From Aphelocoma coerulescens (Eukaryota; Chordata; Aves; Passeriformes; Corvidae), in NCBI RefSeq assembly GCF_041296385.1, contig NC_091023.1, forward strand, positions 9,982,924 to 10,046,923: DNA of 64,000 nt, given 5' to 3'. Position 1 is the stretch's first letter, and every line of letters starts with the position of its first letter. Under the pieces are notes generated by a model. That model saw only the letters and a list, made by a program, of their open reading frames with translations, ran no database searches and was not told where the DNA came from. Of this stretch, positions 1 through 12,169 are shown piece by piece. Made by a program: the position numbers and the translations under genes.

Positions 1-3000
1 CTATAGAACTCTTCTATCCAAGGATAGACCAAAAAGCAAAATTTATTTACGATTTCTCAGTGAACTGGAAAACAGGACCAAAATTATGTCATTCTTAGCA
101 CAGTAAAGCTGCTCTAAGCTCCCAGGTCCCAGCCCCAGCAAGGCAGAGAGCTGAATCAGTGATTCCTCTACCTTCACCCTTTCTGGCTGATCTTCTCCAA
201 CGGGATGAGTGTAAGCCAGTATTCCTCCTCTTGTGTTTCTCCCCACTCCCTCTTCTTGCCTTTGTATTCAACACACAAACACAATTGTTTGCACCTTCAT
301 TCTTGCCTTATATCAACCCTAAACTGGTAACTGACAACTGAATCTGTACCAAGAGGTCTTTTTTTAATTTGGAAATTCTGGGTTTTTTTTTAGTATGGAA
401 ATTCTGGAAAGTCCAAAAAATTCCCTTTTACTGGGAAATAGCTGGAACATAACTCTTGTTTCTATGAAGCACCACTTGAGCTGGAAACAAAAGCATTGGT
501 CAGGAAATCAGAAACTAAAAGGTTAACTTCTGATTTCCTACAAATACACACTACAGCTAGGCATAAACAAGTGCCAGAAAAGGATGTGGATGGGAAATAA
601 AGCAGAGTTCGCTGCAGTTCCTCCTCACTCAGCTCCTTGTTCTGCCTGAAACACTGCAGACACATCCTGACTCAAGGAAAAAACCCTTTTTTGAAAATAT
701 TTCCAAGAAATACAGTTGTCTTTTAAATGTATTTTACAAAAAACAATGTTTAGCCACCAATTCAGATTCTTTCTGCAGGCTCATGTAACTTAAAATTGCC
801 TTTGAGTTTGTTTAAAAAGGAAAAATTGGCAAGCACTTAGCACGTACAAAAGCTTTTGGCAGCTTAAAAATACTGTGTAAAGAAACTTCTCAGTGGGAGC
901 TGGTACAAACTTTTATGTCAGCTCATCTCAAACATTTCATTTGGGCAGGTCTGTTTTGGTGCATTCTTCAAGAATTAGCTTTTTTTATACAGTAAAATAT
1001 TTCAGAATTACATTTTATTAACTGATACTTACAGTTTCATTTAGATTCAGAGCAGACAGGCTAAAACATACTGGTGTAATTCCAGGCTTGGATTCACTTT
1101 TGTCTTTTATATAAAAAGCAGAATTAGGCACATGTTAGTAAACATTTCTAATATTTCCAAATAGTTCTTCAGTTCAAACTGTGTTCATGAGTATTCTCTA
1201 TACTTCCATACATTCTGCTAAAATATTTTGCATTTACACATGAGTTTGAGGAATGAGCATGCTGTCTGTCAGAGCTGCTTGGTCACAGGGTTTCTGAACA
1301 AAAGCAGGTGACAGATGCACAAACACTCCCATCACGTGTCCTTCCCCAAGTGACATCTTTGCTGCACTGTCAGCACAAAAAAAATCAGGTGCTACAGGGG
1401 GCAAATGGTCATAGTGAAGAATCAGATGCATCATGAACAACAAAATATATTGTGTATCTGAAATACTGGAAAATGCAAAGCAGTGTTTCCTGCTGGATAA
1501 ACCAGATTCAAGGTTAGGATTGCCTTCCCTTTATCCTTGATACATGTGATGCTCACATTCATCTGGAGGATGTGTTATGGAGCACATGTCCAACACCTGG
1601 GAGCAGACAGCAAACAAGGGACTTGGTTTCTTTCATAACAGCCATTAAAAGATAAAAGGAGAGCCAACTGCAAGGTTGAAAGGCCAAAGGAACTGGACAT
1701 TCCTGGCAACAAACAAGTTATTAGGTAACTGCACCTCCTTAAGGGCTCTGTCCTTGCTTAAAACCTTGCTGACAGTGGTCAATAGCTGGAGGAACTCAAG
1801 CACTGCAAAAGCCAACCAGTCACAGCTGGAATGAGCAAATTCAGGCACAAGCACCACCTGGCAGGTGGAGAGACCAAACAGGCAGCTGGATGCATTTTCT
1901 GGGGAGCTCTAGGGACATGAGAAAAGTCTCCTCAAGCTCATGGGAGAATGGGTTGAAGACAGGGAAAGGGCTAAGGCACTGAAAAGAAAGAAGTGCAGAT
2001 CAGCTGTGTGAGCACTTTTTATTCTCTAACTTCAAGCCATAAAAGAGAAGGATCCAAAAAGGAGAAAGAATAGGCCCAATTCCAAGATCAGTTTCTCTTA
2101 AGAACTTCTCTATAATCTCATTAAGATCAGATCTCCTGTAGTGATGGCTGCAATGAATGTTTGCACATAATTTACTAATGGCAGAAATATCTCAGACAAT
2201 GAGGGAGCATCTGGTTCCAGGAATCTACATTTCAGTAATTAATCTCTTTACTGTTAAGGCTTATACTGTACACAAGCTAATTTTAGCATGTAAGTCACAA
2301 CCTGTGGAAAACATCAAGGTAGTAACACCAAACCCTTACTGAAGCGCCAAAGAAAGTAATGAGTGATTGGTAGCACAATGTTCAACTCCCAGAATCCCAG
2401 TTTCAGAGCCAACCATGGACTGATCCAGGGAGGCCACACACATTTTCCACTCTAACTTCATGATTTCTTTTTTTGGGGAGAGAGACACGCAAGCAGCGCA
2501 GAATTACACTTCTGATCTGGCTTACTGCTTTAAGTTAAAACCTTATTCTGCTGGATTTGCACACATTTAACTGAGAACTGAATCTGGCCGACTCATCTTC
2601 ATGCAAGTATCAATACTAATGAAAAGAAAATGAGCACAGCAGCTGACAGATGAGAAGTGAGGAAAAACAAACACCAAAGGCATGAAGTATTCAATTCAAT
2701 TGGTTCCATACACTGTACTCAGAGTGATCCCTGAGGCAGGAAAGCCCAACGAACGTTACAATGGCTATTTTTCATTGAAAACCACACACAGAGAATATAT
2801 TGTTTTTTAAGCTAACCACAAATTGGCAATAATTATTAACAGATTGCAATTGTAGAAGCAAGATATTGCACACAATTTCTTTCAGTTTAGACAGAAAATA
2901 ACATTTTGTTCTGAAGAAGCACCACATTAACATGATGACAAAAGTAGATTTTTATAGAATATATTTACTTACAGAGCTTAAAATAAGAGAAATAATTGAG

Positions 3001-6000
3001 CCCCAGAACAATGAAGTAATCAGTTTCTGTCTGACTGGAAATATGTGCACACATGCACAGCTACCACACCTTGGCATAGGAGACCATGGTCCATGGTCTG
3101 AGCCAGCTTCAGCTGGACTAGACTTGGGTTAGTGCCTCGAGATGATGTCAGACCCTCGCCACCCAAAACATCCTGAAGTATTCATGTGACATGCTTTTTG
3201 ATGCTGAATCCTAATCCTTTCACTATTGTGGTATTCCTCACTCCAATCACTACTTCAAACTGGAAGCCTTAATTATTCAAGGAAGTGATTCAAAAGCTGA
3301 AAGACTAGGAAAGGTTCCTGTATTTTCCTTCATCTTGCTTAGCTCCAGACACTCTGAAGATAACACACCTGTTCCTATATTCCTGAACAACATTACTGCA
3401 GGGAACAAGAGTTCAGTTGAATACTTCAGCAGGCAATTTAATTTTTGTTTTACTCATAAAAGTAGAGCTGCCAGTACTAGCTGACAGCCTCAAACAGGCT
3501 GAAATTCTGCTTAGATCTAGAAATGAAATCCTGTGTTTTGCCTTTACAAACCTCTCTTTGGTCAAGGGAACATCAAAACCATTTGCCCATGTTTGTTCCC
3601 CTTATGCTACAAGGAGGTATTGCAAGCTGAAGCTGGTCTGTATTCACCCACACAATGACAGCAGTCATCTGATAGTCATGAAGCACTGCTGCCTTTCATC
3701 AAAACCCTGTATGATTCAGGAAATGTAATCTAGAAGTCAGAATCTCCTGAGAGGTTTTTTGAAATCAGGTGGGAATCCCCCTGAGATGCACAGAAAAAAA
3801 CCAAGAACAAAGCTACCCACACCAGGTTTTGCAGCACACAGTTGATCACACTTAGTTTTACCCTGCAGGTGCACTCAGTATCTACTCCTCCATTCAGCTT
3901 TCTGCCACAGCTGATGGTAGAATGGTTAAGCAGCTGCTATGACGAGAAGTGATTCCTGTTTCCACATGATCTTGCTTTGCTGCCCCGAGGTTACTGGAGA
4001 GGTTACAGAGCAGCAGAGACTTTCCACATACACCAAAACCAAATAGTTCTGATGGATGGAAAAGTATGAAACATGGATATAAAGGTTCAGAGATATATCT
4101 CTGTCTCTCAAGAGCAAAGAAACTTTGCATAAGGCTTTTGTCTGAAATGTGCTAAAGTGGACTTCTGCTTTATTTAAACAAGGTTTAGAACAAGTGTATT
4201 AAGATTGGTGTTGAAAAGGAGAAACTTCATGGAAGTGAGAAATATCAGGAACAGTTCTGTTGCATTAAATTCAGATTTCCAATGCGTGCAGGAGGGAAAT
4301 GTAGTGTATTTATGCTGAAGACAAAGCAGAAGATGGTTTTACGCTTTGGGAAGGAGGAAATGGAAGAAGGGCAAGGGAGGAGAATTTAGTATCTGTGAGG
4401 AAGAGGCATACTTACTCTGAAGTAACACCAAAGCTTTTGAAAAGAACAAAGGTGGGAGGAAAAAAGCAGCATTAGAATATGATATATCAACAGAGCAACG
4501 GTGGGTAGCCCTCTAAAATCAAATATCTGACCAAAGTTTAACAGCAGTGTGCCTATTTAATTTCAAATGAGAAGAAATGGCATTTCCCACTTGGCTTCTC
4601 TCTAATCACTTAACTCTTCCTCTGTTACACACTGTCTTTGCCTCGACAGCTCTCCTGCTTTGCCTCTCCCAGCAGCTTTAATTTGGCAGTACTTTTGGTT
4701 GGCTAGCTTCTCTGCGGGCCCCGGTGTCTCTGTGGCTCCCTTCCACACTCAGCATACCTCTTACAGGGCAGAGCTGTTTCCAAGCTAAATCAATATCCCC
4801 GTATTTGTGGCCAAAGGGCTGAAATGGACTCTGGACTCTGCTATATGCATTTAAATCCAGTTCAGTGCTACTCAGAGGACTCTGTATTGACAACAGCAGG
4901 AAAAATAAAGCCCAGCCCGGCTCTCAGGGCTGCAGCCAGAAGTGAGTTAAGGCCAGTTGAGAGGCAAGGGCTGGGGCTGGCACTAATATCGTTTTCTGAA
5001 AGCATGAGCTTAATATACTGTTCCTTTGTGCTCTTCTGCAACCAGCTGCAACCCACCCTAATTCAGCCAAAAAGACCCAGTCTGTCAGAGCCTGGGCCAA
5101 GGACAGGGAGCGCACGTTCAGACACAAGTGCTGCTGCCACCACGCTGCCACTGTTCCTGCCAGTCAGGGGCTCTCCAGCTGCCCTGCGCAGGTCGGTGCT
5201 CCAGCTGTGGATCCCCATGGGAACGCTCTCACTGCTAATGCAGTGAAAACACCCGGGGCGTGCTGGGAGTGTGAATGGAGCATCACAGGGATTTCTGTAC
5301 TCCTATGGCTTGACAGACTGCCTGTGCTACCCCAACCTGCCTCCTGTGAGCTATGGGCAGCAACAGAGCTGCTAAACGCAGAGTACTCCGTGATTCCGTG
5401 AATTCTGCCTAATGGAGATGGGCTCCTTGTAATGGAGCATGGGACAATCTGCTTCTCAGCCAAGACACTGCAGCAGGTCGTATCACTGTTATCACCTAAT
5501 TCCTGTAGATATTAACTACGAACCTAACCCACTCCCACAGTCTGGTCAGTACAGTGCCAGCAGCAGCCACACATCCCAGTACCAAAACCTCACCAGGGAA
5601 GCAAATGACCCAATTATTTGAACAAAGTCATGAGTCTGGAACTACTTGTGCAGCCCAAGATGTGCATAAAAAAACCCCAGAGAACTACTCTGAAATTATA
5701 CCTAAAGGCTGCTGCTCCCAAATACACACATATGTTTTATATTTCTGTCCAATGCTACACTGCCTACTGACAGCATGAAACAAAATACCTCTACCAAATT
5801 CTGTGTGAAATGCATTTCAAACCAAGTCTCCAGAACCTCAAAGTTATTATTATGGTTATTTTAGGTGGTTCATCCTGTGTCTAGCACTTGGTGGTTAAAT
5901 CTATGTTAGTATCTTACTTATTATTCAGTTTATATTTTCTTTATAATTCATTCAAGTATTTAATATTGTGATAAACATAGGAGAGACACAAACAAATGCA

Positions 6001-9000
6001 AAATCTGTGCTAATGGCTGACTTGGCGTACGAAGGCAACACACCATGTACAGAGCTTCAGGTTGCTACAGCCACAGCTCACCCAGTTCCAAAATCCCAGA
6101 CTATCACTGGGATAGATCACTGGGACCTTCTTTCTTAACTCTGTACAAAGATCCAAAGAGCAAAATGATCAAGGGAAAAATACAGAAAGTTTGCATTTGC
6201 TAAAGGCCATGAGAGCTGGAGCCAAGCAGAACTGCAGAGCATCATTGACAAAACTGTGACAAATCAAGCATTTGTGTGCATAGCTCGGTCTGTGTATGTG
6301 CCTACGACACAGCACTGTGGCTGCAGAGTGCCAAAGCTTGAAAAACCTGGCTTGTTTTTTTCCTGCTTTTCTTGTGTGGGTTTGTTTCTCTCTTTGTCTT
6401 CTTGGCTTTAATCAAGTTCCTCTGCCTTTCTATAGGTCAGTTTTCTTCTCTCTCAAGAAGTATTCTGAGCACACATCCTAAATTGGGATTTTTGTCAAAT
6501 GCATGAATCACCTTCCCAAAGCACTCCCAAGGACTGAGACTTACAGAGACTTTGTCTTTAATTTATATCCTTCTCTTTCAGGTATGCATTGCTTACAAAT
6601 AAATAGCTTACTTTTCTCTTTTTTCCCTAGAAAAAAGAGAATAAATTCCTCATATGTAGGAGAATGTTTTCATCACTTTATTACTTTGAGCCCACACTCT
6701 TCATAAGCTGTCATAAAAATTTGGTTAACACATTCATAATAATTACATTCCACATGCTGTCATACTACACACATCGCTGCAACACTAGTAAGAAGTGAAA
6801 GCAATATAAAACATTGCTCAGAGTACCAACGTCAGATGGAGCAGATTTGCTCAGTGGTAAAAGGTCACCTTTAACACCAGCTTTTCTTGAACCATATGCA
6901 TACACTACATGGTACTGCAGCACTGAAGAATGAAAACCAACCCACATTTTCTCCCCTCTGTACATAAGAAACTCTACCAGAGCCACAGCTGCTGTCTGAA
7001 TGGGTGAACACCAAAACAAACCCAACATCCTTCCAAGGAGCAGCAAGGGACACTGTCCCTGGTAGCCAGGGGATGGGCTGGCAGTCACTGCAGTCTCTCA
7101 TAGGCCTGAGGGGCACTGGGCAGCATGCAAAGAAGCTGCAAAGGTAACAAGAACAGTGGCCAAAATGACTCTGAAGCAGAACTGCTTTTGTGCATCACTT
7201 ACTACTTCTCCTCTTTACACTCTAATGTTATTCATTTATTCAAACATGGGCCTGTTTCTGTTCCTGCTGAGGTCAAGTGCTGAAGTGGAAGTTAAGGTCA
7301 AATAAAGCTACATATGATTATCATTGCTTAAAAATGTATTACACATTGAAGCTTCTGACTTGACCTAAGAAGTCCTGACAATTTGGAGTATTTTTCTTTT
7401 CATTTTGCAGCCCTGGGTAATCTTGCTTTGCAAAGACAATCCCTCCCCTAAGACATTGCAGGAAGGGAACTCCCTTCTGTTCCCAGGGTTGCGCCTCCAA
7501 AAGGCACTGCAATTCCCCCCCATATGAGTACACACGGACACATTCCCACATACAAAACCAGAAAGTTATGAGTCAGAGATCCTGCAATTCCTAGAGTTGC
7601 CACCCACTGACAGCACTTACATTGCACAGACCTTCAGGAGAGAAATGCATACAAATGAAATGAGTGCACTAAATTATTTCAACTAGAGGTAGAAAATTAA
7701 CACAGACCACAAAACTTAAGGAACACAGTTCTGAAGGTAAAGTTCAACACTAGATGATGACAAATTCTCAAAGCCATGCTTGTTCTCTCTACTGCTTTCA
7801 GAAGAATAAAAATCCATTTACAAACTAAGCGGCCTGAGAAGCAGCTTGGGCAGTATTAATGAAGTGAACATTGCTATGTTAAAGCTAATAAATCAGCTCA
7901 AGTTACACTATTTCATTGAAAATGCAAAACAATTTTTACATTTTTATGCAGTTTATTACCAAGGGCAGGAAAGCTGGGGGTGGTGGAGAGTAGGATCATA
8001 CCCTCAAATATGCTTTGCTCTTATCACACAAATCTCAGCTGCCAGTTTGTAATAAATTGCATGAAAAAAAAAGAATTACCTACTAGATAAAGTTCAACTT
8101 CAAGCCCCAAGTTCCAAATGCAAACCATCATCCTGAATGTTAGTGCTCCCCCTTAAAACACCAAACAGCTCTACTTAACCCCATGTACTTCATTTTCTTC
8201 TTTCAGGCATCTTCCTCTTCTCCTTTTTGTTGTGGAAACAGCATGTACAGACATTTGCATTCACTCTAGAAAGGTTTTTAGTATCTCAAACCTCACATAG
8301 ACTTATTTTGAAAGCCAGCTCTTGCAGACATGCTCTTAAAGGTACAGAAAATAAGGGTCTATTAAGTCACTGAACAAATTGATTCAACTGATACACCATA
8401 TTAGAAGTTGTTCGGACACTGACTTTGCATGTCTCTGGCACATTCCAGGATTTCATCCAAGAGAAGATGACACACAATAGTAATTGACAGAGAATTTACA
8501 ATTTTCTCTTTCCAACATCTCTCCTAGCTCTGTGGATCCAGTCAAGATCTAAAACTAATGATTTATCTGTCTTGCCTAAGGGTAAAACCAGATTTCTAAA
8601 CGAACAAACTGAAGAAAAAAATAAATAAAGCCATCAATCCTCACTTTCTGCAAGGACCAGAATGTTAAGAATACCTGCTGTGATGCTTAAAGGGTTCATA
8701 CAGTGATTAGTAGGTAGCCATTAAGCAATGGCTGGAGGCTGTGCTGGGAACTTCTTCCCCTTCTTTTCTTATAGAGCACACCCACAGCATCTCCCTCGTG
8801 GAGTGCCACTGGCAAAAACAATTCCTAGAAGAATATCCTACAAGGATGTTCCTCTTCAGTGACTAACAAAGGAAAATGGGGCACATCCCTAGAGCTGTTT
8901 ATGTACTGGAAGCATTTTAGGGTAGACTGCTGTTCTCTCTGATTCAGGGTTGCTTTCTTTATCAAGGCAACACCAAGATGTTACTTTTGCTACACACAGG

Positions 9001-11640
9001 ACAGGCAACCTTGCAAGAACAGAGAGCAGAGCCTGGTGACTTCAAAAAGCTGTTTAGAAGGCATAGTTTTCTCCTGAAATCAATAGCAAAGGCTAACAAT
9101 TTCTGTAGGGCACATACAGGCAGTGGCACACATGCTACAGAGAGGAAGACCATTTAATCTGAAGGCATGAAGAGACAAAATGCCAGATCTTCAGCTGACA
9201 GGAGCCAAACTATCACACCCAGGCCCGTCAATGTACTTCTGGTATTCTGCATTTTGAGATTTCCTCACCTCTCTTCTTGGGCACTCCAATTACTCACTGT
9301 GCTCAGACACGAGCTCTCAGTAATCTCACTGGGATCAGTTTATGTCCTGACATCTGCACAATGTGCATAACGACACTGGGAACTAAACACTCTTTTGCTT
9401 GTCTATATAGTTGCCTCCACTGTATTATCCAGACAAACTTCAATGTTGTACAGCAGACCAAGGGGAAAACTAATTTGTTAGGACCATAACGTGTTGCATT
9501 AAAGCCCAGTAGCCTCCAGCTCTCTTTATCATGCTGCTCTTTCAAGTAACATAATTCAGGTGGAAACACGACCATCCATTCTGCCACAAAGTGCTCTGAA
9601 GCAGCAACTTCTTCTCAGCTCACCAGGTCTCCACGTCATTCCTAAGCCTAACTGCAAAGCTTAATGGCAAATTCATTTAGATATTTACATAATTAACTGC
9701 TTCAAAACAAAAGCATGGTAATAATACACATTCTGAAGAGAAAGATCAACCTCTGAAAGTCAACCTCTGCCCAGCAGCTTTCCTCCAAAGTGCCTGCCTG
9801 CACCTACCCCAGCATCAGGACAGGGCTGAACCACTCCTCCTCCTCTCAAAGTGACTGAGAGGGAGAAAATGATCCCACAAAGCTCCTGGGGAAGGGCAGC
9901 CTTTTGGCAGGACAAACATCAGGGCATTAAGCACTGCTACAGAAAACCTAAGCCCCTGTTAGTACAACAGGTGGATGCGTTTGAGGGGATCTCAGAGCAT
10001 ACATCCAGCATCAGGTAACAGACCATGTTGACCAGAATGCCTCTCCTTTGGGTATCCCCAACTCTGCAGGGTGGTGGGCAGCTGTCACAGCTCCCTCCAC
10101 ACTGCAAGGTAAAGCCTCACTTCCCTGAGAGCCCAAGAACCTTTGCTCTTGGAGCCCTGATCTCACAGGACCTACCACACAAAGAAGCACAACTCAGGCT
10201 GCTGATGAGTATTTCTGGGTTTGGCAAGGCTGGCACAATGTTAGCTGCCACAATGCCCTAGACTACCCTTTTCTTCCAAGGACTGAAGCAAGTTACACAG
10301 ATGATCCATACTCGGATGTGCTTCCAGACATTTCTCACTTCATCATGCTTGAAATTACTACCAGGAAGGAGACATTTATTTGTTTAAATGCTGCTGAGGT
10401 AATTTACTTAACCATTAAGTGGAAAAAAAAAAAAGAAAAGATTTTGTTGTATAGACATAGATACTTTTGGAGCACAAGAAGCTTTAACATCAGATTCACA
10501 ATGATGAAATCCATTTCCATCTTCCTTATGACCATGAGGCTCCCCATGCACTGGATATTACCCTCAGCTGATACATAAAGCACTGCTGAGATTGGGTCCT
10601 TGCTACTATCGTTGCTATGGCTGCACCACACACCTCTCCATGGGCAGCAATGCTCTATTCAAAACAGCTGCTCAGGACAGCTATTAAATTCTCTAATGTT
10701 ACCCTTTACCACTAAGTTACAGCCCTGTGTGGGATGAGAGTATCATGGGGGTGCACTCTGAACTTCCTCAAAGTCTACCACTTAAATGACATAAATGAGT
10801 GTCCTGAAAAACTGGCAGAAATACTATTTTCAATGTCTCGGTAATATTTTTATCAAGTGAGAGCCACAGAGTAACAAATCATTGCCACCTCACATGCAAA
10901 CCACTCCAGGGTTCTGTAATTGCTCACCATATGTGTATTTGGCAAAGAAGAGCAGTAACTAGGAGTAAGTGTATTCCTCATTCTGAAATAGTGATTTATA
11001 ATGAGGAACAACCCTGTCACTTATTCCTAATAAACCTATAGTGCTTATTATATTCCTATCACAAAATAAAAAATTTAATTCAGGAAGAAAAGGATGCTTC
11101 AAGACTGAGAATCTTTCAAGCCCCCCTTCATTAAAGAACAGAAGCAACTCAGTAAACCAGAAAGCAGTGATCCAGCAAACACTTTACTGCTGCAAACTGT
11201 TTGAAGCAAAGATATATGGGAGTTTATTTGCATATAACTTAATATAAATTCCAACTGCATCCTGGGTGCAAGTAAAGACTTTTTGTTTTGTTTGGCTTGG
11301 CTTTTAGGTTTGTTTTTGACTTTATGATGAACAGACTTAGCAAACATTTCCTAAGCTGTCTGCTGTTTGGAATTCTAAGTCTGAAATAAAACATAACCAC
11401 GCTACCAGCTCCAGTGCTGCCTATCTCACAAACAGCAATAAAACCCACCAACAATTAAATAACAGAACATTTACTTTACACAGAGCTTATGGGGAGCTTA
11501 CAGCTTCACCTATAAAGTAACATTACAGATACACCAATTCTACCAGCAAACTAACAGAACTAACCTGACAAATTGCCTGTCAATTGCTCTCTATGAATAT
11601 ACAGTTAAAGGAAAAAAATAATCCCATAACATCTGTAATA
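1..11640. other. Intronic DNA without recognised genes
   Basis: Mostly AT-rich, CpG-poor sequence downstream of the alternative exon within the DOCK10 intron. I found no exon with supporting splice sites and frame. At 5388-5402 two CCGTG-ending octamers (ACTCCGTG, ATTCCGTG) resemble a CR1 tail, but the bases before them do not match CR1. A 19-base palindrome at 3081 is entered separately. Confidence 0.6.
3081..3099. repeat. 19-base perfect palindrome
   Basis: AGACCATGG and CCATGGTCT are exact reverse complements around one T. Intronic, with no known role. Confidence 0.9.
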
Positions 11641-11670
11641 ATAATTCTGTCACTTCTCTCTCAATTAAAG

Positions 11671-11690
11671 TATACCATACCATACCATTA
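11671..11690. repeat. Three tandem TACCA/GTATG units at the alternative exon donor
   Basis: The plus strand reads TATACCATACCATACCATTA. On the minus strand this puts GTATG GTATG GTATA directly after the exon's last ATG codon. The first GT is taken as the donor because it leaves the reading frame in phase 0. The second GT, five bases further, is nearly as good by sequence. Confidence 0.7.
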
Positions 11691-11850
11691 TGACGAGAGT
11701 CCTGGGTCTGCTCATTTCATCATCGCTATCCAGCGGCAGAATTTCATGTGACAACTCCTCTCCTCGTCGTCGCCTGCAGATATGTGGACAGTTCCTCTGT
11801 ACCACAGAACGAAAGGCTTGGAGCAGAACAATGCTGGCAGCACAACCCAT
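11686..11850 (-). CDS. DOCK10: Candidate alternative first coding exon of DOCK10 (55 codons, MGCAAS start)
   Basis: A 55-codon open exon lies on the minus strand inside the first intron of DOCK10. It begins MGCAASIVLLQAF, passes CRRRRGEELSHEILPLDSDDE and ends RPRTLVIM. The ATG has G at -3 and G at +4, and an in-frame TAG sits ten codons upstream (11883-11881). After the last ATG codon comes GTATGG, giving a phase-0 exon end, the same phase as the CpG-island exon, so both could splice to the same downstream exon. The segment carries clustered CpGs in otherwise CpG-poor DNA, which fits conserved coding sequence. Human DOCK10 is known to use two alternative first exons (DOCK10.1 and DOCK10.2). 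That this is the second one is inference. Met-Gly-Cys plus Ser6 fits N-myristoylation and palmitoylation rules, and DSDDE contains a casein-kinase-2-like site. It could instead be an internal exon starting at one of several weak AG sites, such as the one before the RRRR codons. Confidence 0.6.
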
Positions 11851-12160
11851 ATCTGCATCCTGAAGCCTACAAAATAACTTCTATGTTTATGCTATGTTTG
11901 AAAAACAGTGGCTCCTTGTCCCTGAAAACAGCCTACAGTGCAGCTGCAGCCAGCTCACTCTCCAATCGCTTCCTTGAGCTCTGATCATCTGATCACAACC
12001 AAATAGCTTGGATGCAGACAGAGGAAAGATTTGATCCACTGAAACAGAAACACACGCAATATTACGATGCTTTCCTCTCCCTCCCTGCTCCTGAATTCGC
12101 ATGAGAAAATGCGCTCCCTTCTCTTGTACAATCATCCGCCTCCTCCGATTCCAGTTTCAT
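11851..12160 (-). promoter_or_regulatory. Possible 5' leader and promoter of the alternative DOCK10 exon
   Basis: Directly upstream of the candidate alternative exon is a stretch with more CpGs than its surroundings, six of them between about 12050 and 12150. On the minus strand it includes GAGAGGAAAG (PU.1/ETS-like) and CAAGGAAGCG (ETS-like), and a CAGCTG E-box. There is no TATA box and no long pyrimidine tract that would mark a strong splice acceptor, which favours a first exon over an internal one. This is inference from base composition and short motifs only. Confidence 0.35.
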
Positions 12161-12169
12161 GGAACTGAA

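Noticed and set aside
5388..5402. CR1 tail from two CCGTG octamers
   Set aside because: The bases before them do not resemble the CR1 3' end, and two octamers alone are too little.
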